Position numbers and translations under genes: made by a program
Part shown: in pieces, positions 1-6,906 of the stretch
Position numbering within the stretch: position 1 is the stretch's first letter
How the letters are laid out: every line of letters starts with the position of its first letter
From: DATGSL01 sp964645585
GTDB lineage: Bacteria > Verrucomicrobiota > Verrucomicrobiia > Opitutales > T3Sed10-336
Length of the DNA stretch: 64,000 nt
Reading direction: 5' to 3'
Assembly: GCA_964645585.1 (NCBI GenBank)
Contig: CAZYAN010000013.1
Location: forward strand, 1-64,000
The notes under the pieces: generated by a model
Told to the model about the DNA's origin: nothing
The model's database searches: none
Seen by the model: the letters and a program-made list of their open reading frames with translations, nothing else

Positions 1-34
1 AACAAAAGGGGCCGCCGGATAATCCGGCGACCCC
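1..34 (-). terminator. Rho-independent terminator
   Basis: The 12-bp stem (34-23 with 19-8) contains one G-U pair. It is closed by the triloop TTA and followed by the U-rich tail TTTTGTT (7-1). It would end transcription of the structured RNA or of the gene at 274-723. Confidence 0.7.
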
Positions 35-125
35 TCGAACCCAATAACCGTAGATCAAAACGAATCCTTCTAAGGAGCTGGGGTCGAGACCCCATTCGTT
101 TCGATACCCTGAGAACAGGGAATCG
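1..125 (-). ncRNA. Candidate structured RNA ending in an intrinsic terminator
   Basis: Read on the minus strand, three structures follow one another. First is a 5-bp hairpin at 120-107 with a 4-nt loop. Next is a 12-bp closing stem (105-94 with 65-54) enclosing a GGGGT/ACCCC hairpin (93-80) and a weak CCT/AGG hairpin. Last is a GC-rich terminator (34-8) followed by TTTTGTT. Pairs 102/57 and 30/12 are G-U wobbles in the minus-strand transcript but A/C mismatches on the plus strand, so the minus strand is the likely transcript. It may be a free small RNA or the 3' UTR of the gene ending at 274. It matches no RNA family I recognise, and no promoter was found. Confidence 0.5.
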
Positions 126-176
126 TGGGAAATGTTCACAAATTTTTTCCCGTTTAGTGACGCGGATCCGGAAGCG

Positions 177-204
177 TCGAGCTATGAAGGCCTTCATGGC
201 TCGA
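177..204. repeat. Long inverted repeat in the intergenic region
   Basis: The arms TCGAGC/GCTCGA (177-182, 199-204) and ATGAAGG/CCTTCAT (184-190, 191-197) form a near-perfect palindrome with one T/G position (183/198). No U-tract follows on either strand, so it is not a standard terminator. A second weak A/T-rich hairpin (GGGAAA/TTTCCC) lies at about 128-151. Confidence 0.5.
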
Positions 205-273
205 AGAATTCCCTGAAAAAATCGGGGTTGCGTGGTCCGCTTCCGAGCGCCGAACAAGATCAGCGTTTTTGGA

Positions 274-723
274 TCAAATTCCGCCGAGACCGCCTTGCTG
301 TTCCAGCACGCGCGTCAGTTCGTGCTGGAAGTCCTCAAGATCCTCCGGGCTCGGGCGGTAGCCGTGGGCTGCCGCTTCGAGGATCAGGCGGCCATGCTGA
401 TCGAGCGCCCACGCGGATGATTTGCCGTCACTGAACGTCGCGGTGCCGCTGGCGATGGCGCCTGGCTGGGTGATGCGGTCGAGCTCGACCGACACTCCCC
501 CGGTTTTTTCCTTGGAATCGTCGGATTCGAGCGATGCTTCCGGCGGCGGCTCGGGACGCTGCTCAGCCAGTTCCAGATCGAGGTCGTCGATCAGGAAGCG
601 GGTGTCCATATACGTCATCTTTAAGCCGAACTCGTCCGCCAGCCGCTGCTGGATTTGCGAAAGGTTCAGTTCTTCGGCCACCCAGGCGGCCACTTGCTTC
701 TTTTGATCGTCAGTCAGGTTCAT
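274..723 (-). CDS. Hypothetical protein downstream of dnaA
   Basis: A 149-residue soluble protein I cannot assign. The N-terminal 45 residues are helical and begin MNLTDDQKKQVAAWVAEE, resembling a small helix-turn-helix or tether segment. A charged, proline-rich linker follows (about residues 50-75). The C-terminal 60 residues form a compact domain containing WALDQHGRLILEAAAHGYRP and a closing helix. The ATG at 723 is preferred; upstream in-frame codons reach 786, close to the dnaA stop at 820, but add a poorly conserved-looking basic segment. It lies 96 nt after dnaA on the same strand and may be cotranscribed. There is no signal peptide or membrane helix. The function is unknown. Confidence 0.75.
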   Translation of the reverse strand: MNLTDDQKKQVAAWVAEELNLSQIQQRLADEFGLKMTYMDTRFLIDDLDLELAEQRPEPPPEASLESDDSKEKTGGVSVELDRITQPGAIASGTATFSDGKSSAWALDQHGRLILEAAAHGYRPSPEDLEDFQHELTRVLEQQGGLGGI

Positions 724-819
724 TCCAGCGTAGTAAAAAACTTTCAGCTTATCGCGAACTTTACGAAGCGCGAAGCAGAAAATCAACGGGTTAGCGCCGC
801 CGCCCGAGCGAGGGAACGC

Positions 820-2238
820 TCAGACGGTTTTTGCGATTTGCGACTTCAGGTAATCTACCACGCTTCGGACCGACTCGTCCTGTTCCATCATGTTTTTTAC
901 CGTGCGGCAGGCGTAGATGACAGTCCCGTGATCCCGGCCGCCGAAGGCCTCGCCAATCTCCTGGAGCGGGCAATTTGTCAGCACGCGGCTCAGGTACATC
1001 GCAATCTGCCGAGGGAAGGCGATATTGGCCGGACGACGCCTGCTGACCATGTCGGACGCTCGGAGCTGGAAATATTCGACGACGCGCTTCTGGATCATTT
1101 CGATCGTGACCTGCTGCTGGGCTTCTTCCCGCAGGATGTCGGCGAGAAGCTGTTCCGCGGTGGCGAGATCGACTTGTTTGCCGGTGAGCGAAGCGTAGCT
1201 GGCGACCTTGATCAAGGCCCCTTCCAAGCGGCGAATATTGCTGGTGATGCGTTCGGCGATGAAATTGAACAAATCCGCGGGCAAGCTGCACCGGAGTGCT
1301 TTCGCTTTGCTGTGGAGAATCGCCGTGCGGGTTTCGAGATCGGGCGCTTGGATATCCGCGACGAGGCCCCACTGGAAGCGGGAGACCATGCGGCTTTCGA
1401 GTTTGGCGATCTCCGTCACCGGACGGTCGCTGGAGAGGATAATTTGCTTCTGCGACTCGAACAAGTCGTTGAAGGTGTGGAAGAATTCCTCCTGAATGCG
1501 CTCCTTGCCGCTGAGAAAGTGGATGTCGTCGATGAGAAGAATATCGGCGTTGCGGTAGCGCTGACGGAACTTGGCGAGGGTGTTTTCCTGAATGGCCGTG
1601 ATGTATTCGTTGGTGAATTTTTCCGACGAGACATAAGCGACCCGGGCATTTTCGTTTTGACGGAGGAGGTGGTGACCGACGGCCTGCATCAGGTGCGTTT
1701 TGCCGAGACCGGTGGAACCGTAGAGAAAAAGCGGGTTGTAAGCTTGCGCGGGAGATTGGGCGACAGCCACGCACGCGGCGTGGGCGAACTGGTTGTTGGG
1801 TCCGACGATAAAGTTATCAAAAACATTCCGCGGGTTGAGCGGGTTGGGCTTTCGCGCCGGGCGCCGCTCGCCGCGCCCCTGTCGCGCAGGACCCGATCGC
1901 CCGCCGGAAGCGGCTGCCGCGGAGGGAGTTCGGGCGGTGGACGAGTCGCTTTTCGGCTCGGGATCGGGCGCCGCTTCAGCGGCGGGAACGGCGGTAATCT
2001 CGACGCGGATGACGCGGCCGGCAACTTCGCTGCATTTCGTGCTCAGCAAATCCTGGTAATTATCCTGAAGCCAAATGGCCGCGAAATCGTTCGGAGCTTC
2101 AAGTGTCAGGACATCTTCATTTTCGTCGATGCACGACAGAGGTTCAAACCACATTTGGTAAACTTCGGACGGGAAGAGGCGGCGAAGCCCCTCCTTGACG
2201 GTTGCCCACAGGGCGCCTTCAGTAAGCGTTTCCGGCAT
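820..2238 (-). CDS. dnaA: Chromosomal replication initiator protein DnaA
   Basis: Initiates chromosome replication by binding DnaA boxes and opening oriC as an ATP-bound oligomer. The 472 residues show the N-terminal helicase-loading domain (1-80), a long disordered domain II rich in Pro/Ser/Arg (about 85-135), the AAA+ core with Walker A GSTGLGKT (174-181) and Walker B LLIDDIH (234-240), and a C-terminal DNA-binding domain. The signature helix reads GGRDHGTV, where E. coli has GGRDHTTV, so one base-contacting Thr is Gly. The ATG at 2238 is the natural start. The gene faces a gene-free region with DnaA-box-like sites (see 2239-2640), the usual dnaA-oriC arrangement; dnaN is not adjacent. Confidence 0.98.
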   Translation of the reverse strand: MPETLTEGALWATVKEGLRRLFPSEVYQMWFEPLSCIDENEDVLTLEAPNDFAAIWLQDNYQDLLSTKCSEVAGRVIRVEITAVPAAEAAPDPEPKSDSSTARTPSAAAASGGRSGPARQGRGERRPARKPNPLNPRNVFDNFIVGPNNQFAHAACVAVAQSPAQAYNPLFLYGSTGLGKTHLMQAVGHHLLRQNENARVAYVSSEKFTNEYITAIQENTLAKFRQRYRNADILLIDDIHFLSGKERIQEEFFHTFNDLFESQKQIILSSDRPVTEIAKLESRMVSRFQWGLVADIQAPDLETRTAILHSKAKALRCSLPADLFNFIAERITSNIRRLEGALIKVASYASLTGKQVDLATAEQLLADILREEAQQQVTIEMIQKRVVEYFQLRASDMVSRRRPANIAFPRQIAMYLSRVLTNCPLQEIGEAFGGRDHGTVIYACRTVKNMMEQDESVRSVVDYLKSQIAKTV

Positions 2239-2640
2239 TTCAAAACAAGTTTTTTGGGAAATTATTCACAATCTTCGATTCGTGTCAGGTTCAGGCCGAT
2301 ACCCGCGTGCAAGGCGGGCCGGAGTGGTGTGGCCGCGGACGAACTCCCAAGAATTGCTGCCTGCCGGGCATGTTGCGTCGATCAATTTGTAAATCTTTGA
2401 TAAACTGACGCTTAAAAGTGCTGTTTTCTGGGTTCTTCATCGGCTTTTGGTGCTCTCCCGGGGGTCGACCCGTCATTGACTGGCGGGACCGCGAGGAGGC
2501 TGTGCCCAGTAACTTCAAAAGGCACGACCTTTTCAAGACCAAGTTTTCCACAACTTATCAACAAAGGTTTTGAGCATAACTTTTTCATTTTTTGGTTGCA
2601 GCGGACGGGAGGTCGCAATGGGGCGGGACCGGCAGCGGGG
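2239..2640. other. Candidate replication origin (oriC)
   Basis: The gene-free interval upstream of dnaA is locally AT-rich (2388-2440 and 2511-2600) against a GC-rich background. DnaA-box-like 9-mers are TTATTCACA (2262-2270), TTTTCCACA (2544-2552) and TTATCAACA (2555-2563), each one or two bases from TTATCCACA. The last two are adjacent and followed by a T-rich tract (2579-2595), as in an unwinding element. An inverted repeat GTGCCAGCG/CGCTGGCAC lies just outside (2662-2690). I see no convincing gene in 2239-2775. Origin function is inferred; no GC-skew computation was possible. Confidence 0.5.
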
Positions 2641-2661
2641 TTGGGGGTGAAACGGAGGCTT

Positions 2662-2690
2662 GTGCCAGCGAATCCCTTACGCGCTGGCAC
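2662..2690. repeat. 9-bp inverted repeat
   Basis: GTGCCAGCG (2662-2670) pairs with CGCTGGCAC (2682-2690) across an 11-nt loop. There is no T-tract on either side. It sits between the candidate origin and the 3' end of hprK and may be a weak terminator or a protein-binding site. Confidence 0.4.
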
Positions 2691-2775
2691 GGACATTGCT
2701 TATTGTCGACCTTGGCCTCGGCGGTGTCGTCTGAGGGGGGCGGGAACGCGCGGGGAGTGCGGCGGCGGTGTCGCG

Positions 2776-3741
2776 CTACGGCTTCTGGGCGGCCATGTGC
2801 GCGATGAGGCGTTCGTTGAACTCGCGCGCGGAATCGTGTCCCATGCGCTTGAGCGCTTGAACGAGGGCGGCGACTTCGACCAGCCGGCAGAGGTCACGGC
2901 CGGAGCGGACTGGAAGTTCGATCAGCGGCACCCGCATGCCGAGGATTTCGTAGTAATTTTGTTCGAGGCCGGTGCGCTCTTCCTCCATTCCCGGCTCCCA
3001 TTCCTGAAAGTTCACCACGAGATCGATGCGTTTTTCGAGGCGGACGCTGCGGATGCCGAACAGTTCGGCGACATTGATGATGCCGATTCCCCGGCATTCC
3101 ATGTAGCCGCGGTTGAGTTCGGACGAGCGGCCGATCAGGTCTTTCTCGTTGATGAGCGAAACGTAGGTGAGATCGTCGGCAACGAGGCTGTGGTTCCGTT
3201 CGATGAGGGCGAGGGCGCACTCGCTTTTACCGACGCCGCTTTTCCCCTTCAACAGGGTTCCGATCCCTTTGACGTCCATCAATGTCCCGTGCTCGAGGGT
3301 CGTCGGCGCAAATTCGTACTCGAGCGCGACGGTAGCCAGGTTGATGAAGTGCTTCGTGATCATCGGCGTCCGCAGGATCGGCAGACCGGTTTCTTCGGCG
3401 ACGCGAGAAATCGCTTTGGGGGGGACGTAATTGCGCGAGAGGACGATGCACGGGATCATCCGCTTAACCATTTCGCGAAGGATCTGGTATTGGCGCTCGT
3501 CGTCGAAGGTGCGAAGATAGGTCATTTCCGCAGCCCCGAGAACCTGGATACACTTGTGGGAGAAGAACTTGTAGAAACCGGTAAGCGCGAGCGCGGGACG
3601 GTTGACGCTGCCTTCCCGGATGACGCGCTCCATGCCGGTAGCCCCGGCCATGAGTTCCAAACGGAGTTTCTTCCCGTGGGTTTTGAAAAAATGCGAAACG
3701 GTGATGCCTTTCGGTCGTTTGGCTACGGGATGGATCTGCAT
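2776..3741 (-). CDS. hprK: HPr kinase/phosphorylase homologue
   Basis: The family phosphorylates and dephosphorylates a serine of the PTS carrier HPr or its paralogues, linking carbon status to regulation. From the ATG at 3741 the protein has 321 residues, the normal family length: an N-terminal domain (1-135), then the P-loop GKSGVGKS (166-173), the preceding catalytic-region His in HGTLMDV (151), VADD (187-190), and the HprK signature CRGIGIINV (217-224). An in-frame extension to a TTG at 3846 is possible, but its sequence is uncharacteristic. The gene follows lptB, separated by 215 nt, so it probably has its own promoter. No ptsH or ptsI is in the window, so the partner is unknown. Confidence 0.93.
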   Translation of the reverse strand: MQIHPVAKRPKGITVSHFFKTHGKKLRLELMAGATGMERVIREGSVNRPALALTGFYKFFSHKCIQVLGAAEMTYLRTFDDERQYQILREMVKRMIPCIVLSRNYVPPKAISRVAEETGLPILRTPMITKHFINLATVALEYEFAPTTLEHGTLMDVKGIGTLLKGKSGVGKSECALALIERNHSLVADDLTYVSLINEKDLIGRSSELNRGYMECRGIGIINVAELFGIRSVRLEKRIDLVVNFQEWEPGMEEERTGLEQNYYEILGMRVPLIELPVRSGRDLCRLVEVAALVQALKRMGHDSAREFNERLIAHMAAQKP

Positions 3742-3956
3742 GTTCGATCGGATTTGTCGCTGTTCGCCCGACGTCGACGACTTTGCTCGCGCCGGATGTG
3801 TAACGGTGATGGACACATGCACCGGTAAGAGCGCGTCGGCAATCAAATACTCGACCGATCGCGCGAGCCCGGCGAGGCGTTTTTTATTTTTTATCTTTCA
3901 TTTTCCGAAGCGAAGAGGGTTTGCCGTCATCCGTTGTTGGCCGAAACCGCTCCGGA

Positions 3957-4763
3957 TCAAAGATCGAAGTTTTCGCCGAGGTAGAATTTTCGGCTCTGGG
4001 GGTCATTGATAAGAAACTCGCTGCTGCCTTCACTCAGAACCTTTCCTTCAAAGATCAGGTAGGCACGGTCGACGATGCGCAGGGTTTCGCGGACATTGTG
4101 GTCGGTGATCAGAATGCCGATGCCGCGCTCCTTAAGAGTGAGGACGATGTTTTGGACGTCCGCCACCGAGATTGGGTCCACTCCGCTGAACGGTTCGTCC
4201 ATCAGGAGGAATTTCGGGTTGGTGACGAGCGCGCGGGAAATTTCGAGCCTTCTGCGCTCGCCGCCGCTCAGCGTGTAGGCTTTTTGGCGGGCGAGGCGGG
4301 TGAGGTGAAGCTCTTCGAGGTGACGGGCTACGACAGCGTCGCGTTCCTTGCGGTCGATCGGAAGAGTTTCGGCGATTGCCCGGATATTTTCTTCAACGGT
4401 TAACTTTCTGAATACACTCGCTTCCTGCGGCAAATAGCCGATGCCGAGGCGCGCGCGCTTGAACATCGGAACACGTGTCACATCGCGGCCGTCGAGCAGC
4501 ACTTTCCCTTTTGTCGCCGGAACGAGACCGACGATCATGTAAAACGTCGTCGTCTTTCCGGCGCCGTTCGGTCCGAGGAGGCCGACAATTTCGCCGGCGC
4601 CGACCCGGATATTCACGCCGTTGACGACAGGTCGTTTTCCGTAAACCTTGACGAGATCACGCGTGATGATTTCACCGCGATGACTCGAGGTCGTCGATGG
4701 CGCGTCACCCGGGTTCGTTTGCGCGTCAGGGACAGATTGATTTTCAGCGGCCGGATCTTCCAT
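3957..4763 (-). CDS. lptB: LPS export ABC transporter ATP-binding protein LptB
   Basis: The cytoplasmic ATPase of the LptBFG transporter, which extracts LPS from the inner membrane and drives it along the Lpt bridge. The 268 residues begin with about 30 disordered residues absent from E. coli LptB, then the ABC core: Walker A LLGPNGAGKTTTFYMI, Q-loop GYLPQEASVF, signature LSGGERRR, Walker B FLLMDEPFSGVDP, switch His in ILITDHNVRET. The PQEASVF and LRIVDRAY stretches are typical of LptB. It lies 2 nt downstream of lptA on the same strand, at the end of kdsC-lptC-lptA-lptB. lptF and lptG are not in the window. Confidence 0.96.
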   Translation of the reverse strand: MEDPAAENQSVPDAQTNPGDAPSTTSSHRGEIITRDLVKVYGKRPVVNGVNIRVGAGEIVGLLGPNGAGKTTTFYMIVGLVPATKGKVLLDGRDVTRVPMFKRARLGIGYLPQEASVFRKLTVEENIRAIAETLPIDRKERDAVVARHLEELHLTRLARQKAYTLSGGERRRLEISRALVTNPKFLLMDEPFSGVDPISVADVQNIVLTLKERGIGILITDHNVRETLRIVDRAYLIFEGKVLSEGSSEFLINDPQSRKFYLGENFDL

Positions 4764-4765
4764 GG

Positions 4766-5599
4766 TTATTTGAAGTCGTCGCTGCCGCCGAATGCGGGAA
4801 TCGGCGGAAGTTCGACCCGCGGCCGCTGACTGTCGCCGCTTTCGACGACGGCTTCCCGTTCATCCTGATAAAACGTGATGCGCGCGCCGCTGACTCTTCC
4901 GTCCGGATTTTGAAGGACCGGACTTTCGGTCAGCACGACACGCCCTTCCTGAGGATAAATTTCCGCACGTCCTGCCATTGCGATGCGGTCGGCCTGGAGG
5001 ATGCGCACATTTCCGGTTGCGATGATCCTTTTCAGCCGCTCGAGATCGCGAAGACGCGATTCGGGCGAATCGGACTCGGGTTCCTCCTTCGCGGCCGGGT
5101 CGGTCGCCGGATCTTTCGAGGAGGAATTTTCCGCAATTTCCGCGGAACCGGTCGGGCCGGGCTCTGCCGGTTTGCCATCGGGTGCGGTTGAACCCTCCTC
5201 GATGGTGCTGTTCGCGGCTCTGTCGGCTGGCGCGTCGGCGTCCTTGTGCTTTTTCTCCGCCGTTTCTTCCGGGGAATTAGATTCTTCCGTCGCCTCTCCG
5301 CGCGCGGCGTACACTTCGAGCCGGTCGCAGTAGACGGTCATGTCGGTCGTGGTGACGACGACGTTACTGGAAAAAACGAACTGCGTCTCGTGTTCGAGGG
5401 TCGTCATCTTGAGATGATCGCACTCGATCGCGGTCGGTTTTTCCGCGGGTTCGTCCGGTTTGGTTTCGGCGGCGGAGGTCTCCGCGGCTGTTTCCCCGGC
5501 GCTTTCCGCCGTCGTTTGCGCAGCCAAATCGCCTGCTGAAAGCAGCAGCGAGACGGAAAAAAGGCCGGTTGAGAGTGCGGTCGTCGCGGAACGGATCAT
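4766..5599 (-). CDS. lptA: LptA/OstA-like periplasmic LPS transport protein with acidic insert
   Basis: Periplasmic beta-jellyroll protein that bridges inner- and outer-membrane Lpt components. The 277 residues start with a signal peptide (1-27, ending in LAAQ). OstA-type strands occur at 55-100 (ECDHLKMTTLEHETQFVFSS, then CDRLEVYAA) and resume at 183-255 (ATGNVRILQADRIAMAGRAE, then VLTESP). Between them lies a low-complexity insert of about 80 residues rich in Glu, Ala, Ser and Pro (100-182), which splits the domain. The start overlaps the lptC stop (ATGA). The assignment rests on the fold-like repeats plus position between lptC and lptB. Confidence 0.85.
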   Translation of the reverse strand: MIRSATTALSTGLFSVSLLLSAGDLAAQTTAESAGETAAETSAAETKPDEPAEKPTAIECDHLKMTTLEHETQFVFSSNVVVTTTDMTVYCDRLEVYAARGEATEESNSPEETAEKKHKDADAPADRAANSTIEEGSTAPDGKPAEPGPTGSAEIAENSSSKDPATDPAAKEEPESDSPESRLRDLERLKRIIATGNVRILQADRIAMAGRAEIYPQEGRVVLTESPVLQNPDGRVSGARITFYQDEREAVVESGDSQRPRVELPPIPAFGGSDDFK

Positions 5600-6126
5600 T
5601 GGAGGATGCCGGTTAATTCTTCAAAAAAGGTTACTTTGACGTTCTCGTCAATCTCCACACTTTTGTCGTCGCCGTTCCATCGCCAGCGCTCGCCTTCGAC
5701 GCGAAAATGTTCGCGATCGGTGCCGCTCGCGGCCTCGCGTGTGTAGCCAATAACGGTGATTGTTTCGTCGCCGACGATCCGGTTTTCGTCGATTCGCATC
5801 ACAGCCTGCGGACTGATAATTTCCGAATCGACCCGCCCCGGCTGGTTTTCGTCGTAAACCACCAGCCGCATGCCTGTCAGTTCGACACGGTTTTCATTGA
5901 CGTATCGTCCTTCGCGGCCGCGCAGATCCCAGATGAGCGACCCGGTTTCGCCGAACATCGGCAAGCGGAAATTCGAGACCGGCGCGTCGGGCGTCAGCTG
6001 TGCGATCGCGGGAAGGCAGAGGAGGGCGGCCGCTGCGCACGCCGCCGTCGTTGCTTTCGCGCGGCGGTTCGGGAAGGTGGTGGTTCCGGCGGGAAGGCGG
6101 GCCGGTGTCGATTCGCGAAAACGCAT
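5596..6126 (-). CDS. lptC: LptC-like LPS export protein
   Basis: In the family, LptC is a single-pass inner-membrane protein that passes LPS from LptFG to LptA. The 176 residues carry an N-terminal hydrophobic helix (about 28-42, AACAAAALLCLPAIAQ) and a periplasmic part made of beta-strand repeats: GREGRYVNENRVELTGMRLV, then SPQAVMRIDENRIVGDE, then VEGERWRWNGDDKSVEIDEN. This pattern is seen in LptC/OstA proteins. It could instead be a second LptA-like protein; its position directly after kdsC favours LptC. It overlaps lptA by 4 nt and starts 22 nt after kdsC. Confidence 0.75.
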   Translation of the reverse strand: MRFRESTPARLPAGTTTFPNRRAKATTAACAAAALLCLPAIAQLTPDAPVSNFRLPMFGETGSLIWDLRGREGRYVNENRVELTGMRLVVYDENQPGRVDSEIISPQAVMRIDENRIVGDETITVIGYTREAASGTDREHFRVEGERWRWNGDDKSVEIDENVKVTFFEELTGILQ

Positions 6127-6148
6127 GCTAAGGAGACCGCCGTGCGGC

Positions 6149-6646
6149 TCAGGTGTTTCGATAATCGAGGATAAGATTGCAAATCTCCCGCACGGCGCCG
6201 GATCCGCCGGGCCGCGCCGTCACGAAGTCGGCACAATCGCGGATCGCCGGAAACGCGTTGGGAACCGACACGGCGATGCCGGCCCATTCAAGCGCCTGAA
6301 CATCGACCACATCGTCGCCCATGTAGCAGACTTCCTCCGGCTGGATCTTGAGGTCGGCCGCGAGTTGCGACAGCACCTCGCGCTTCTGGTTGGTACCTTG
6401 GTAGAGGTGCGGAATCTCCAGTTCGGCCGCGCGGACGGCGGTCGCTTTGGAGAACCGCCCGGAAATCCAGGCGACTTCGACGCCCTGGCTGATCAACCGC
6501 CGAAGACCGAGACCGTCGAGGATCGAGAACGTTTTGCTCTCCTCGCCATTGCTGAAGATAGTAACCGTTCCGTCGGTCAATACACCGTCGACATCCATGG
6601 CGAAGAGTTTGATATTGGCCCACCGGGCCGGATCGAAAGATTTCAT
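6149..6646 (-). CDS. kdsC: 3-deoxy-D-manno-octulosonate 8-phosphate phosphatase
   Basis: HAD-superfamily phosphatase producing free Kdo for the LPS inner core. The 165 residues fit KdsC, which lacks a cap domain and works as a tetramer. Visible motifs are AMDVDGVLTDG (motif I, nucleophile Asp), ISGR (motif II Ser), KREVLSQLA (motif III Lys region) and GDDVVD (motif IV). Two ATGs are available; the one at 6646 is preferred because AGGA lies at a normal distance, whereas it is almost adjacent to the ATG at 6655. It is the first gene of the kdsC-lptC-lptA-lptB operon. Confidence 0.95.
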   Translation of the reverse strand: MKSFDPARWANIKLFAMDVDGVLTDGTVTIFSNGEESKTFSILDGLGLRRLISQGVEVAWISGRFSKATAVRAAELEIPHLYQGTNQKREVLSQLAADLKIQPEEVCYMGDDVVDVQALEWAGIAVSVPNAFPAIRDCADFVTARPGGSGAVREICNLILDYRNT

Positions 6647-6841
6647 TATACGCATTTCCTGAACGGGCGGACGGGCCGCTGTCCGGCGCTGCTTACGATG
6701 AAAACTTCCGTCCCCGCGTCAAGTGGCGACTCGCTGGAATTCACGGATCGAGCCGCGAGGGGGCCGCGTGCTCATCATCACTTTCTCTATCCGCGGAAAG
6801 CCGTATCCGCTCGGTCAATCGGCGGATCCGCGACGAGCGAG

Positions 6842-6870
6842 TTGACGTACCGTCATTCCAGCGATACCAT
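6842..6870 (+). promoter_or_regulatory. Sigma-70-like promoter for the secreted protein pair
   Basis: TTGACG (6842-6847) and TACCAT (6865-6870) are separated by 17 nt and lie 37 nt upstream of the ATG at 6907. The 250-nt divergent gap from kdsC (6647-6906) holds no other gene. Confidence 0.5.
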
Positions 6871-6906
6871 CCGCGCTGCATAATCGCTGTTTATCCTACA
6901 CAACCC

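Noticed and set aside
655..2400. 581-codon open frame on the plus strand
   Set aside because: It is antisense to dnaA throughout; long shadow frames are expected in GC-rich DNA, and the translation shows no domain.
3741..3846. N-terminal extension of HprK from a TTG start
   Set aside because: The 35 added residues do not resemble the family, and the ATG at 3741 gives the normal length.
3879..3903. T-rich tract on the plus strand read as a terminator
   Set aside because: No plus-strand gene precedes it and no stable stem is upstream; it is more likely an AT-rich promoter region for hprK.
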